Part shown: positions 53,801 through 61,479 of the stretch, one piece after another | How positions within the stretch are numbered: the first letter of the stretch is position 1 | Layout of the letters: the number at the start of each line of letters is the position of its first letter | Assembly (NCBI GenBank): GCA_018269075.1 | Contig: JAFDVJ010000009.1 | Span: 1,007 to 65,006 of the forward strand | From: Acidobacteriota bacterium | GTDB taxonomy: Bacteria > Acidobacteriota > Blastocatellia > Pyrinomonadales > Pyrinomonadaceae | Length of the DNA: 64,000 bases | Direction of reading: 5' to 3' | Made by a program: the position numbers and the translations under genes | The notes under the pieces: model-generated | What the model saw: the letters and a program-made list of their open reading frames with translations, nothing else | What the model was told of the DNA's origin: nothing | Database searches by the model: none

Positions 53801-54095
53801 CGTTCGTGTCGAGGTTGACGACGTAGATGTCGCCCGCGCCGGTCCGGCCGGAGACGAACGCGAGGCTTTTCCCGTCGGGCGAGTAAAGCGGCTTCGATTC
53901 GGTCGCCGGGTGCGAGACGAGCAGCGAGGCGGTGCCGCCGTCGGCCGGCACGGTCCAGATGTCGCCGCCCGCGACAAAGGCGATCTCGCGGCGGTCGGGC
54001 GAGAGCGAAGGCTCGGTCAGATAAGGCGCGGCCGCCGCCCGGAGCGTGAAAAGCGAGAGCGCGAAAAAGAAGAAAAGATAAAATTTTCGGGTCAT
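50853..54095 (-). CDS. Tricorn-like protease (PD40/beta-propeller + PDZ + S41 peptidase)
   Basis: 1,080 residues with signal peptide (FYLFFFFALSLFTLRAAA). The first 560 residues are two WD40/PD40-type propellers (YLTEPSLSPDRREIAFVAGGDIWTVPADGG..., SPDGKSLAFVSGRTG, WSPDGSFILFD). A Pro/Thr linker (PTPTPTPTPAPTPA) joins them to the catalytic half: a tricorn core domain, a PDZ domain with LGLRFDR ... ILENKVGKRVVLSVAG, and the S41 domain with RLGYVHLPDMSQNSLEQMYVDLDAENQ, DIRNNNGG, and the nucleophile region NQHSLSDAEDLTEGYRSLKLGKTVGEPTAGW. Family knowledge: tricorn degrades oligopeptides from upstream proteases. Here it is a secreted, probably periplasmic, form. Confidence 0.85.
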   Translation of the reverse strand: MTRKFYLFFFFALSLFTLRAAAAPYLTEPSLSPDRREIAFVAGGDIWTVPADGGTASLLVSHPATESKPLYSPDGKSLAFVSGRTGAGDIYVVNLDTNELRRLTFDDVPDQLDGWSRDGGWLYFSSTSRDIAGMNDIYRVAAAGGTPMTVSAERYTNEFWSTNLADGSIVFSARGIANSQWWRKGRSHIDETEIWQKSGDTYTQIAPRGAKQTWVMATADGARLFYVSDRSGTQNIWMQPKTGPARQLTNFTDGRVLWANLSYDGKEIVFERNFRIWKMSADGGKAAEVPITLRGTAANPLTERVNLSSQIRELALSPDGKKVAVVARGEIFAASAKDGGEAVRVTNTAAPESSVAWSSDSKKLVYSSERDGSMELFQYDFATETETQLTKGANTDALPVYSPDGKYISFIRDARAMFVYDVEKKQERELCKLFTDPPPLLGKNTVAWSPDSRWIAFAGYSPETRSYTNVSVVSITGGAARPVSFLANSNTGSISWSPDGSFILFDTSQRTETGAVARVDLKLRTPKFREDQFRDFFKQENPKEKQPPTPTPTPTPAPTPATTPSAGPPSSPSAEGLVVKPPKKPDADTKTTEIVFEDIRKRLSLVDTGVDVGSQTISPDGKTLLLLASAENQFNLYTLSLDELAGDSSARQLTSTPGFKSAAQFSPDGREVYYLENGRVNIVNLDRREIRGLNLSLEMNVNFAAEKMEVFKQGWRYMRDNFYDDKFHGADWNAVYTTYEPLVQNARTMDEVRRLMSLMVGELNASHLGATGSSGFTPTPIGKLGLRFDRNEYETNGRLKITEIIALGPADVVKTVNVGDYLLAVDGVRIDNRANLDEILENKVGKRVVLSVAGSADGSNKREAVVKPVGTFAEKQLLYRQWVEANRAYVARISNGRLGYVHLPDMSQNSLEQMYVDLDAENQSKEGVVIDIRNNNGGFINPYVIDVLARKGYLLMKERGLWDVPSRSALGQRALERPTVLVTNQHSLSDAEDLTEGYRSLKLGKTVGEPTAGWIIFTWNVGLFDGTTFRLPRQRILGSDGKDMELNPRPVDAAVTRPLGETPAGKDSQLDRAVRELLGN

Positions 54096-54243
54096 ATTCG
54101 AATTGAAGGTCAGAATTATAAGAAGACGCCGTTTTATACGCAGCGCGCGGAAAAAATGTTTGCCGGAAGCGACGGAAAATCGGGCCGTCGAACAACTATC
54201 TCAAAGCGCGGCGCATCTTTCAAAAGCGAGAGGAAAAAAAACG

Positions 54244-54921
54244 ATGCTCAAATTCAAACTTTTGGCGGTCGCCCTGACGGTCGTTCTCGGCGGAATCGGA
54301 TTTCTGTCGACGCGCGACCGGACGGCGGCGCAGACCGGCGAGACCGCCGTCAAGCGCGACGAGCTCCTCAACCGGATCGCCGATTACAAAAACTGGCGGC
54401 AGGTTCAGAAGCCCGAAAAGAAAACGGACGAGGTTTTAACGATCATCGATTCGGCCCCGGCGGGCTGATTCAGCGCGCAGACGCTTTCCGGTCTGGAAAG
54501 CTATTCGAGATCCAGAAACGCGGCCGGCACGACCATCATCACGGTGCCGGATAACCGGGTCGCGCCCCGGCGCGAGAAGAAAAAGCCGGAAAATCCGCAC
54601 GAGAAGGGCGCCGAAACATTTGCGCGCGTCTTCGTCGACGAGCTCGCCGCCGGCGAGATTGGAAAAGCGTCGCCGAGCTTTCCGGCCGGCGCGACGATCG
54701 TCCGCGAAAAACTGCTCAGAGCCGACGACGCGCAGCCCGCGCTCGTGACGGTGATGATCAAGCGCGAAAAGGGCTTCAGCCCGAAGACCGGCGACTGGGA
54801 ATACGCGGTCGTCGACGGCCCGCTCGACCGAATCGTCAAGCGCGAAACGACCGGCAGCTGTTCGAAATGCCACGCGCAGGCCGCTGCGACGGATTTCGTT
54901 TTCAAGACTTATTTGAAGTGA
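54244..54921 (+). CDS. Cytochrome P460-like protein with an in-frame TGA; candidate selenoprotein or recent pseudogene
   Basis: A 226-codon frame from ATG 54244 (GAGG upstream) to 54921, interrupted once by TGA at 54466-54468. Before it are a signal peptide (KLLAVALTVVLGGIGFLST) and LLNRIADYKNWRQVQKPEKK; after it the frame reads FSAQTLSGLESYSRSRNAAGT ... VFVDELAAGEIGKASPSFPAGATIVREKLL ... VMIKREKGFSPKTGDWEYAVVDG ... GSCSKCHAQAAATDFVFKTYL, a P460-type domain with the haem-binding CSKCH. Codon bias is intact on both sides. Fourteen bases after the TGA a perfect 7-bp hairpin with loop GGTCT (54483-54501) resembles bacterial SECIS elements. The alternatives are a nonsense mutation (TGG or CGA to TGA) or a sequence error. 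Confidence 0.65.
54483..54501 (+). promoter_or_regulatory. Bacterial-SECIS-like hairpin
   Basis: GCTTTCC, loop GGTCT, GGAAAGC: a perfect stem placed with the loop 21 bases after an in-frame TGA. The SelB-binding loop of the E. coli fdhF SECIS also reads GGTCT. The bulged U of that element is not present, and the lower stem is not conserved. Confidence 0.35.
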
Positions 54922-54925
54922 GGAA

Positions 54926-55048
54926 GTCTTGAGTTTTAAGTCTTGAGTCTTAAGTCTTGAGTCTTAAGTCAAAGACCGAAGACCAAAGACCAAAGACCAA
55001 AGACCAAAGACTTAAGACTCAAGACTCAAGACTCAAGACTCAAGACTT
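54926..55048. repeat. GTCTTGA / AAAGACC / TCAAGAC triple array
   Basis: GTCTTGA/GTCTTAA units (to about 54970), then AAAGACC units (54970-55011), then inverted TCAAGAC units up to the base before the ATG at 55049. The arms can pair around the middle array. The next gene therefore has no Shine-Dalgarno sequence other than array bases. Confidence 0.9.
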
Positions 55049-56221
55049 ATGAAAATTCTCTACCAAACAACCCTCTCGTTCCTGCTGCTGGCGAGCCTTT
55101 TCGCCGGCCGGGCGGCGGCCTGCACGACGTTTTGTCTGAAGAGCGGCGACGAGGTTTTATTCGGCAAGAATTACGACTGGATGATCGGCGACGGCCTCGT
55201 TTTCGTCAACAAACGCGGCGTCGAAAAATCGGCGTTTACTTCAGGCGCGGAAGCGCCGGCCGCGTGGGTCTCGAAATACGGCAGCGTGACGTTCAACCAG
55301 TACGGCCGGGACAACCCGTCGGGCGGGATGAACGAGGCCGGACTCGTGATCGAGCTGATGTGGCTCGACGACACCGTTTACCCGGCGGCCGACGCGCGGC
55401 CGGCGCTCGACGTGCTCGAATGGATCCAGTACCAGCTCGACGTCTCGGCCGACGTCGCCGAGGTCATCCGTCACGCCGAAGGCATTCGGATCGCCTCGCC
55501 CGTCAAGCTGCATTATCTCGTCGGCGACCGGCAGGGCAACGCGGCGACGATCGAATATCTCGACGGCAAGCTCGTCGCGCACACCGGCGCGAATCTCGCG
55601 GTCGCGGCGCTCGCCAACGACACTTACGAAAAATCGCTGAACTATTCGAAGACGACCGCGCCCGACAAAGCGCGTTCCGAAAGCTCGCTCGACCGCTTTA
55701 CGCGGGCCGCGCAAAAGACGCGCGAATTCGCCGCCAAACCGAAGACCGAGGCCGAAGAGATCGCCTACGCGTTCGGCGTGCTCGCCGACGTCGCGCAGAA
55801 AAAATCGACGCAGTGGAGCATCGTCTACGACCAGAAACGCGCGAAGATCCATTTTCGCTCGATGTCGAACCCGGCGATCAGGACCGTCGACGCGAAGGCC
55901 TTCGACTACGCGTGCGGCACGCCGGTCAGAATCTTCGACGTCAATGCGGGCGAAAAGGGCGACGTGACCGCGAAATTCGCCGACTACACGCCGGCCGCCA
56001 ACCGCGACCTGATCGAACGCTCGTTCAACGGCACGCCGTTTCTGAAGATGATGCCCGCGTCGATGCGCGACCGGATGGCCGAATTCGCGGACGGCTTCGC
56101 CTGCGAAGGCGTTCAGGGAAAATACCGGCTGGGCGTGACGACGGCCGAAACCGAACGGGCGGAACACGGGTTTATCTACAGCGCCTTACAAATTCTCGGC
56201 AAGTTGCTCGGCCTCGCCTGA
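55049..56221 (+). CDS. Linear amide C-N hydrolase (choloylglycine hydrolase/penicillin V acylase family, Ntn-type)
   Basis: 390 residues. Signal peptide LYQTTLSFLLLASLFAGRAAA precedes Cys25, so cleavage would expose the N-terminal nucleophile Cys (CTTFCLKSGDEVLFGKNYDWMIGDG), as Ntn hydrolases need. Further family positions are the Asp of NYDWM and GGMNEAGLVIELMWLD, with the catalytic Asn, and an Arg near KARSESSLDRF. These enzymes hydrolyse amide bonds of bile-salt conjugates, penicillin V or acyl-homoserine lactones; the substrate here is unknown. Predicted periplasmic. It converges on hisIE with 2 bases between the stop codons. Confidence 0.85.
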   Translation: MKILYQTTLSFLLLASLFAGRAAACTTFCLKSGDEVLFGKNYDWMIGDGLVFVNKRGVEKSAFTSGAEAPAAWVSKYGSVTFNQYGRDNPSGGMNEAGLVIELMWLDDTVYPAADARPALDVLEWIQYQLDVSADVAEVIRHAEGIRIASPVKLHYLVGDRQGNAATIEYLDGKLVAHTGANLAVAALANDTYEKSLNYSKTTAPDKARSESSLDRFTRAAQKTREFAAKPKTEAEEIAYAFGVLADVAQKKSTQWSIVYDQKRAKIHFRSMSNPAIRTVDAKAFDYACGTPVRIFDVNAGEKGDVTAKFADYTPAANRDLIERSFNGTPFLKMMPASMRDRMAEFADGFACEGVQGKYRLGVTTAETERAEHGFIYSALQILGKLLGLA

Positions 56222-56223
56222 GC

Positions 56224-56826
56224 TCAGCGCCGGCGGCGTTTGAGCGTATCGAGAACGTCTTCGAGCGCGATGTTTTTCGCGGCGAACAGCACGAGCAGGT
56301 GATAGAGAAGATCGGCGGCCTCGGCCCGGAACAGCTCGTCGTCGCGGTCTTTGGCCTCGATGATCAGCTCGACCGCTTCCTCGCCGACCTTCTGCGCGAT
56401 CTTGTTCAGACCCTTCGCGAACAGCTTCGAGGTGTAGGAATCTTCGGTCGGATTTTCGCGCCGCTCGCGGATCACGCGTTCGAGCGCGAAAAGAAAATCG
56501 CTCCCGCCGGCCGGCTCGTTGCGCTCGCCGAAACAGGTGTCCGCGCCGGTGTGGCAGACCGGCCCGCGCGGCCGCGCCCGGACGAGAATCGTGTCGGCGT
56601 CGCAGTCGACCAGGATCTCGTCGACGTCGAGAAAATTTCCGCTCGTTTCGCCCTTCGTCCAGATTTTCCGCCGCGACCGCGAAAAAAACGTGACGCGCCC
56701 CGTCGCGGTCGTTTTCCCGAACGCCTCCCGATTCATAAACCCGAGCATCAAAACCCTTCCCGTCGCCGCGTCCTGCACGACCGCCGGCGCCAACCCGTCC
56801 GCATATTTCTCAAAATCGATATTCAT
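56224..56826 (-). CDS. hisIE: Bifunctional phosphoribosyl-AMP cyclohydrolase/phosphoribosyl-ATP pyrophosphatase
   Basis: 200 residues from the ATG at 56826 (MNIDFEKYADGLAPAVVQDA); the longer frame adds only array-derived sequence. HisI half: VLMLGFMNREAFGKTTATGRVTFFSRSRRKIWTKGETSGNFLDV with the metal motif DCDADTILVRARPRGPVCHTGADTCF. HisE half from about 105: FLFALERVIRERRENPTEDSYTSKLFAKGLNKIAQKVGEEAVELIIEA ... RAEAADLLYHLLVLF. It does steps 2 and 3 of histidine synthesis and is the last gene of the operon. A GGATTTC-type array separates it from hisF. Confidence 0.93.
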   Translation of the reverse strand: MNIDFEKYADGLAPAVVQDAATGRVLMLGFMNREAFGKTTATGRVTFFSRSRRKIWTKGETSGNFLDVDEILVDCDADTILVRARPRGPVCHTGADTCFGERNEPAGGSDFLFALERVIRERRENPTEDSYTSKLFAKGLNKIAQKVGEEAVELIIEAKDRDDELFRAEAADLLYHLLVLFAAKNIALEDVLDTLKRRRR

Positions 56827-56872
56827 AAAAAAATCCTTCGGAATAAAAATTCCAGGCTGCAAATTACAAACC

Positions 56873-56904
56873 AATCCGAAATCCGCAATCCGAAATCCGC
56901 AATC
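56873..56904. repeat. GAAATCC heptamer array between hisF and hisIE
   Basis: atccgaaatccgcaatccga... units in one orientation, ending 2 bases before the hisF stop codon (56906). Same unit as at 6845 and 24287. Confidence 0.8.
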
Positions 56905-56905
56905 C

Positions 56906-57661
56906 TCAATGTCTGATTTCGATATTCCGCCGCCGTAAATAATCCTTCAATTCGGGAATGCCGATCTCGCGAAAGTGGAAGATGCTCGCGGCGAGCGCGG
57001 CGTCGGCTTTGCCCTGTTCGAAGACCTCGGTGAAATGCTCCATTTTACCGGCGCCGCCCGAGGCGATGACCGGGACGTCGACCGCTTCGGAGACGCGCCG
57101 CGTCAATTCGAGGTCGAAACCGTTTTTCGTGCCGTCGGCGTTCATCGACGTCAGCAGGATCTCGCCCGCGCCGAGCCCGACGCCGAGCCGCGCCCATTGA
57201 AACGCGTCGATCCCGGTCGGCGTCCGGCCGCCGCTTAAATGGACCTTCCATTCGTCGCCGGTCCGTTTCGCGTCGATCGCGAGGACGATGCACTGCGCGC
57301 CGAAATTTCGCGCGGCGGCGGACAGCAGCGACGGGTCGCGGACGGCCGCCGTGTTGATCGAAACCTTGTCGGCGCCGGCGCTCAGCAGGATCTCGATGTC
57401 GGCGACGGAGTTGATCCCGCCGCCGACCGTGAACGGGATATTGATCGCGGCGGCGACCTCGCGGACGAGCGCGGCGAGCGTCCGGCGCTTTTCGTGCGTC
57501 GCCGTGATGTCGAGAAAAACGAGCTCGTCCGCGCCCTCGGCGGAATAGAGCTCGGCGAGCTCGACCGCGTCGCCGGCGTCGCGCAGATTGACGAAATTCG
57601 TGCCCTTGACGGTGCGCCCGTCCCTGACGTCGAGACACGGAACGATTCTTTTTGCAAGCAT
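56906..57661 (-). CDS. hisF: Imidazole glycerol phosphate synthase cyclase subunit
   Basis: 251 residues from the ATG at 57661 ([20 protein letters not shown], the standard HisF start). The (beta/alpha)8 enzyme makes IGP and AICAR with HisH. Catalytic Asp of CLDV and Asp in [13 protein letters not shown] are present, with [15 protein letters not shown] and [49 protein letters not shown]. It starts 5 bases beyond the hisA stop, whose last codons come from a repeat array. Confidence 0.95.
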   Translation of the reverse strand: MLAKRIVPCLDVRDGRTVKGTNFVNLRDAGDAVELAELYSAEGADELVFLDITATHEKRRTLAALVREVAAAINIPFTVGGGINSVADIEILLSAGADKVSINTAAVRDPSLLSAAARNFGAQCIVLAIDAKRTGDEWKVHLSGGRTPTGIDAFQWARLGVGLGAGEILLTSMNADGTKNGFDLELTRRVSEAVDVPVIASGGAGKMEHFTEVFEQGKADAALAASIFHFREIGIPELKDYLRRRNIEIRH

Positions 57662-57666
57662 AATCT

Positions 57667-58479
57667 TCAAAAGTGGAAAAGTGAAAAAGTGAAAAAGTGA
57701 AAAAGGGGAAAAGTGAAAAAGTCGGGTTCGTCGATCACGAACTTAAACTTTTTCACTTTTCCACTTTTCCACTTTTTCACTTTCAACTTTATTCTTCCCT
57801 CATAGATGGCTTTGCCGACGATGACGCCGGCGCAGCCGATTTTTTCTAAATCTCTAATGTCTTCGGGCGTCGAGACGCCGCCCGAGGCGATCAGCTCGAT
57901 CTCGGGCAGCTCGCGGCGGATTTCCGCGTAAAGCGCGGCCGCCGGGCCGGCGAGCAGTCCGTCGCGCGCGATGTCGGTGACGAACGTCTGCGTCACGCCG
58001 CGCGCCGCGCAATTCTTCAAAAACGGGACGATTTCGAGCCCGGTCGCCGTCTGCCAGCCGTCGATCGCGAGCCGCCGGCCGCGAACGTCCGCGCCGAGCA
58101 GCAGGCGTTCGCCGCCGTATTTCGCGAGCCACGCGAAAAAAAGCTCGGGATCCCTGACGGCGACGCTGCCGATCGCGGCGATTCGCGCGCCGGCGTCGAA
58201 GACGGCCGCGAGGTCCGCGTCGGTCTTGATGCCGCCGCCGAAATCGATCACCAGATCGGTGTTGGCGGCGAGCGTTTCGAGCGTTCGCAGATTGGCAACC
58301 TTGCCGCGTTTCGCGCCGTCGAGATCGACGACGTGCAGCCGCCGCAGACCGGCGTCCTCGAACATCCGCGCGGCGTCGAGCGGGTTTTCGTGATAGATCT
58401 TCGACCGCGCGAAATCGCCCTGCGTGAGCCTCACGCAGCGGCCTTCGATGATGTCGACAGCGGGAATGATTTCGATCAT
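57667..58479 (-). CDS. hisA: Phosphoribosylformimino-5-aminoimidazole carboxamide ribotide isomerase with repeat-encoded tail
   Basis: 270 residues. HisA isomerase: [81 protein letters not shown]; catalytic Asp9 and the Asp of TDIARDG are kept. Normal HisA stops just after AIYEGRI. Here the frame continues for about 38 residues ([17 protein letters not shown] ... [18 protein letters not shown]), entirely encoded by inverted AAAAAGTG arrays (57669-57790), then stops 5 bases before hisF. The isomerase itself looks intact; the tail is probably tolerated. Confidence 0.93.
   Translation of the reverse strand: MIEIIPAVDIIEGRCVRLTQGDFARSKIYHENPLDAARMFEDAGLRRLHVVDLDGAKRGKVANLRTLETLAANTDLVIDFGGGIKTDADLAAVFDAGARIAAIGSVAVRDPELFFAWLAKYGGERLLLGADVRGRRLAIDGWQTATGLEIVPFLKNCAARGVTQTFVTDIARDGLLAGPAAALYAEIRRELPEIELIASGGVSTPEDIRDLEKIGCAGVIVGKAIYEGRIKLKVKKWKSGKVKKFKFVIDEPDFFTFPLFHFFTFSLFHF
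57669..57790. repeat. Inverted AAAAAGTG arrays within the hisA 3' end
   Basis: aaaagtggaaaagtgaaaaa... (57669-57722) and the inverted aaactttttcacttttccac... (57745-57790). They can form a hairpin of about 45 bp and encode the extra HisA tail. Confidence 0.9.
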
Positions 58480-58490
58480 AGTATCGGGGA

Positions 58491-58645
58491 TTTTAACGCG
58501 AAGGCGCGAAGGCGCGAAGACGCCAGGGGTTTATTAGGCAGCAGCCCGCGCGGCGGCGCGTTTTCGATTAAATGTAATTTGAAACCATCGAAAATTACCC
58601 TAAAAATCTTTGCGCTTTCGCGCCTTCGCGCCTTCGCGTTAAAAA
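58491..58645. repeat. Inverted GGCGCGAA arrays between hisH and hisA
   Basis: ttttaacgcgaaggcgcgaa... (58491-58523) and the inverted ...cgccttcgcgccttcgcgtt (58608-58645) flank 84 bases with no gene. Same family as 14263-14338. The hisH stop lies 4 bases beyond the right arm. Confidence 0.88.
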
Positions 58646-58648
58646 TCC

Positions 58649-59239
58649 CTACACCTCCAACTTCAAAAAATTCTCCAGCATCAGCGCGCCGACCGTCCCG
58701 GATTTTTCCGGGTGAAACTGGACGGCGTAAAAGTTTTCGTGACGGACGGCGGCCGCGAATTCGACGCCGTAATCGCACGTCGCGATCGTTTCCGCGCCCT
58801 TTTCGACGTAAAAACTGTGGACGAAATAAACGTAGGCGTTTTCGTCGACGCCGTCGAACAAGCCGCTTTCGAGCCCGTAAATATTGTTCCAGCCGATCTG
58901 CGGGATCTTCAGCCCCGGCGCCGCGAAGCGCCGGACGCGATAGGGCAGAATGCCGAAACAATCGGTTTCGTTCTCGTCCGAATGCGCGCATAAAAGCTGC
59001 ATCCCGAGACAGATCCCGAGCACCGGCCGCGCCAGCGATTTGACGATCGCGTCGAGCCCGCGTGCTTTCAGATATTCCATCGCCGTCGACGCTTCGCCGA
59101 CGCCCGGAAAGATCACGCGGTCGGCCGCGCGCAGCGTTTCGGCGTCGTCGGTCAGAACCGGCTCGACCCCGAGACGCCGGAGCGCGTTCCGCACGGATTC
59201 GACGTTGCCGGCGTTGTATTTGACGATTGCGACGTTCAT
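58649..59239 (-). CDS. hisH: Imidazole glycerol phosphate synthase glutamine amidotransferase subunit
   Basis: 196 residues. Class I glutamine amidotransferase: MNVAIVKYNAGNVESVRNALRRLG, FPGVGEASTAMEYL, the nucleophile Cys in GICLGMQLL and the His-Glu pair in VQFHPEKSG. It provides ammonia to HisF. hisH and hisF are separated by hisA, as in many operons. Confidence 0.95.
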   Translation of the reverse strand: MNVAIVKYNAGNVESVRNALRRLGVEPVLTDDAETLRAADRVIFPGVGEASTAMEYLKARGLDAIVKSLARPVLGICLGMQLLCAHSDENETDCFGILPYRVRRFAAPGLKIPQIGWNNIYGLESGLFDGVDENAYVYFVHSFYVEKGAETIATCDYGVEFAAAVRHENFYAVQFHPEKSGTVGALMLENFLKLEV

Positions 59240-59245
59240 AGATGA

Positions 59246-59319
59246 ATTAAAAATTAAAAATTAAAAATGCAAAGATTCGGCATTACTTTTTAATTTTTAA
59301 TTTTGCATTTTTAATTTTC
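59246..59319. repeat. Inverted AAATTAAA arrays between hisB and hisH
   Basis: attaaaaattaaaaattaaa... (59246-59273) and its inverted copy (59287-59319). The hisB stop codon at 59318-59320 overlaps the end. AT-rich, unlike the surrounding GC-rich operon. Confidence 0.88.
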
Positions 59320-60421
59320 AGAGCCTTCCTTTCGTCGTCGGCAGCGCGTCGGTCGACGCGTCGCGGCGGACGGCCTGTCGGACGGCCTTCGCGAACGCCT
59401 TGAAGATCGCTTCGATCTTGTGGTGCTCGTTCGCGCCCTCGGCCCTGATGTTCAGGTTGCATAACGCCTTATCGGAAAACGATTTGAAGAAATGCACGAA
59501 CATCTCGGTCGGCATCTTGCCGATCATCTCGCGGCGGAATTCGGCTTCCCAGACGAGCCAGCCGCGGCCGCCGAAATCGAGCGCGACCTGCGCGAGACAG
59601 TCGTCCATCGGCAGGCAGAAACCGTAGCGCTCGATCCCGCGCTTGTCTTCGAGACAGAGCGCGAACGCTTCGCCCAAAGTGATCGCGACGTCCTCGATCG
59701 TGTGATGCTCGTCGATCTCGAGATCGCCGGCGGCCGCGATCTTCAGATCGAGTCCGCCGTGACGCGCGAGCTGTTCGAGCATATGGTCGAAAAACGCGAT
59801 CCCGGTCGAGATCTCGGCGCGGCCGTCGCCGTCGAGATTGAGCTCAACGAGGATGTCGGTTTCGCGCGTCGTCCGGCGGTGCGCGGCGCGGCGCGGCGGG
59901 CGTTTGAGATACTCGTAGATCTCGCGCCAGCCGCGGGCCGCGAAAACGTCGTCGCCGGCGGGCGGCTCGAAATTCGGGTTCTCGATAAAGATCGCCCGCG
60001 CGCCGAGATTGCGGGCGAGCTCGACGTCCGTCGAACGGTCGCCGATCACGTAGGAATTTTCGAGATCGTATTCGCCGCCGAGATATTTCGTCAGCATTCC
60101 GGTGCCGGGCTTGCGCGTCGGTTTGTTTTCGTGCGCGAACGAGCGGTCGATGCAGATCTCCGAAAAAACGATTCCCTCGCCCGCGAGCGTCTTCACGATG
60201 AATTCCTGCACCGCCCAAAAATCCTTTTCCGGAAACGAATCGGTGCCGAGCCCGTCCTGATTCGTGACCATCGCCAGCTCGAAATCGGTTTCGCGCGCGA
60301 TCCGGCCGAGAAAGGTGACGACGCCGGGCAGAAACCGGAGCTTTTCGAAGGCGTCGACCTGAAAATCCGCGGGCTCATAGATCAGCGTGCCGTCGCGGTC
60401 GATAAACAGAACTTTTTTCAT
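59318..60421 (-). CDS. hisB: Bifunctional histidinol-phosphatase/imidazoleglycerol-phosphate dehydratase
   Basis: 367 residues. N-terminal HAD phosphatase (1-165): [12 protein letters not shown] with nucleophile Asp and [18 protein letters not shown], then [24 protein letters not shown]-terminal dehydratase (about 178-367): [58 protein letters not shown], and [41 protein letters not shown]. Steps 6 and 8 of the pathway. This fusion is known mainly from Gammaproteobacteria, Bacteroidota and relatives. It overlaps hisC by 4 bases. Confidence 0.95.
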   Translation of the reverse strand: MKKVLFIDRDGTLIYEPADFQVDAFEKLRFLPGVVTFLGRIARETDFELAMVTNQDGLGTDSFPEKDFWAVQEFIVKTLAGEGIVFSEICIDRSFAHENKPTRKPGTGMLTKYLGGEYDLENSYVIGDRSTDVELARNLGARAIFIENPNFEPPAGDDVFAARGWREIYEYLKRPPRRAAHRRTTRETDILVELNLDGDGRAEISTGIAFFDHMLEQLARHGGLDLKIAAAGDLEIDEHHTIEDVAITLGEAFALCLEDKRGIERYGFCLPMDDCLAQVALDFGGRGWLVWEAEFRREMIGKMPTEMFVHFFKSFSDKALCNLNIRAEGANEHHKIEAIFKAFAKAVRQAVRRDASTDALPTTKGRL

Positions 60422-61479
60422 AAATTGATTGACCTCGCTTTTTCAAGGGATTCGAGCAGCCGCGCGTTTTCGGCGGGCGTGCCGACGGTGATCCGCAGAC
60501 AGCCGAGACACATCGCGACCCGCGCGCGGTTGCGGACGACGATCCGCTCGTCGAGCAGGAAACGGTAGAGCCGGTCGGCGTCCGTCGTTTTGACGAGCAG
60601 AAAATTCGCGTCCGACGGGTAGATCCGCTCGACGAACGGGAAATCTTCGAGCCGTTCGGCCAGCATTTCGCGCTCGACGATGATCTTCGCGATCGCGTCG
60701 GCGACCGCCGCGCGGTTTTCGAGCGCGTCGAGGACGGCTTCCTGCGCGATTTCCGAGACGTTGTAGGGCGGCTTGACGCGGTTCAAAAGCGCGACGATCT
60801 CGCGGCTCGCGAACGCCATCCCGACGCGCAGGCCGGCCAGTCCCCACGCCTTCGAAAACGTCTGCAGGACGACCAGGTTCGGATGCGCGCGAAGCTCCGC
60901 GACCAGCGATTTTTCGCGCGAAAAATGGATGTAGGCCTCGTCGACGACGACGATCCCGCGAAAGTCGCGGACGATCTCGAGAACCGTTTCACGGCGCATC
61001 GAGTTGCCGGTCGGGTTGTTCGGCGAGCAGATGAACAAAAGCTTCGTCCGGCTGTCGGCCGCTTCGCGAATGCCCGCCGCGTCGAGCCCGAAATCCGGCC
61101 GCAGACAGACTTCCTTCGTCCGGACGGCGTTGACGTCGGCCGACACGCGGTACATCCCGTAGGTCGGCGGGCAGACGAGCGCCGCGTCGCGGCCGGGCTC
61201 GCAGAAGATGCGAAAGAGGAGGTCGATCGCCTCGTCCGAGCCGTTGCCGACGAAGATCTCCGCCGCGTCGAGGCCGGTTTCGGCGGCCAAGTTTTTCTTG
61301 ATCTTCGATTGCAGCGGATCGGGATAGCGATGATAATCGCGGGCGAGCGGCGAGCCGAACGGGTTTTCGTTGGCGTCGAGAAAGATCTCGGCGCGGCCGG
61401 CGAATTCGCTCCGCGCCGACGAATACGGCGTCAGCCGGCGGATGTTGTCGCGAACGAGCTTTTCGGGATCGAACGTCAT
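60418..61479 (-). CDS. hisC: Histidinol-phosphate aminotransferase
   Basis: 353 residues. PLP-dependent aminotransferase: [69 protein letters not shown] and the PLP lysine in [19 protein letters not shown]-terminal [26 protein letters not shown]. It overlaps hisD and hisB by 4 bases each, so the three are translationally coupled. Confidence 0.95.
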   Translation of the reverse strand: MTFDPEKLVRDNIRRLTPYSSARSEFAGRAEIFLDANENPFGSPLARDYHRYPDPLQSKIKKNLAAETGLDAAEIFVGNGSDEAIDLLFRIFCEPGRDAALVCPPTYGMYRVSADVNAVRTKEVCLRPDFGLDAAGIREAADSRTKLLFICSPNNPTGNSMRRETVLEIVRDFRGIVVVDEAYIHFSREKSLVAELRAHPNLVVLQTFSKAWGLAGLRVGMAFASREIVALLNRVKPPYNVSEIAQEAVLDALENRAAVADAIAKIIVEREMLAERLEDFPFVERIYPSDANFLLVKTTDADRLYRFLLDERIVVRNRARVAMCLGCLRITVGTPAENARLLESLEKARSINL

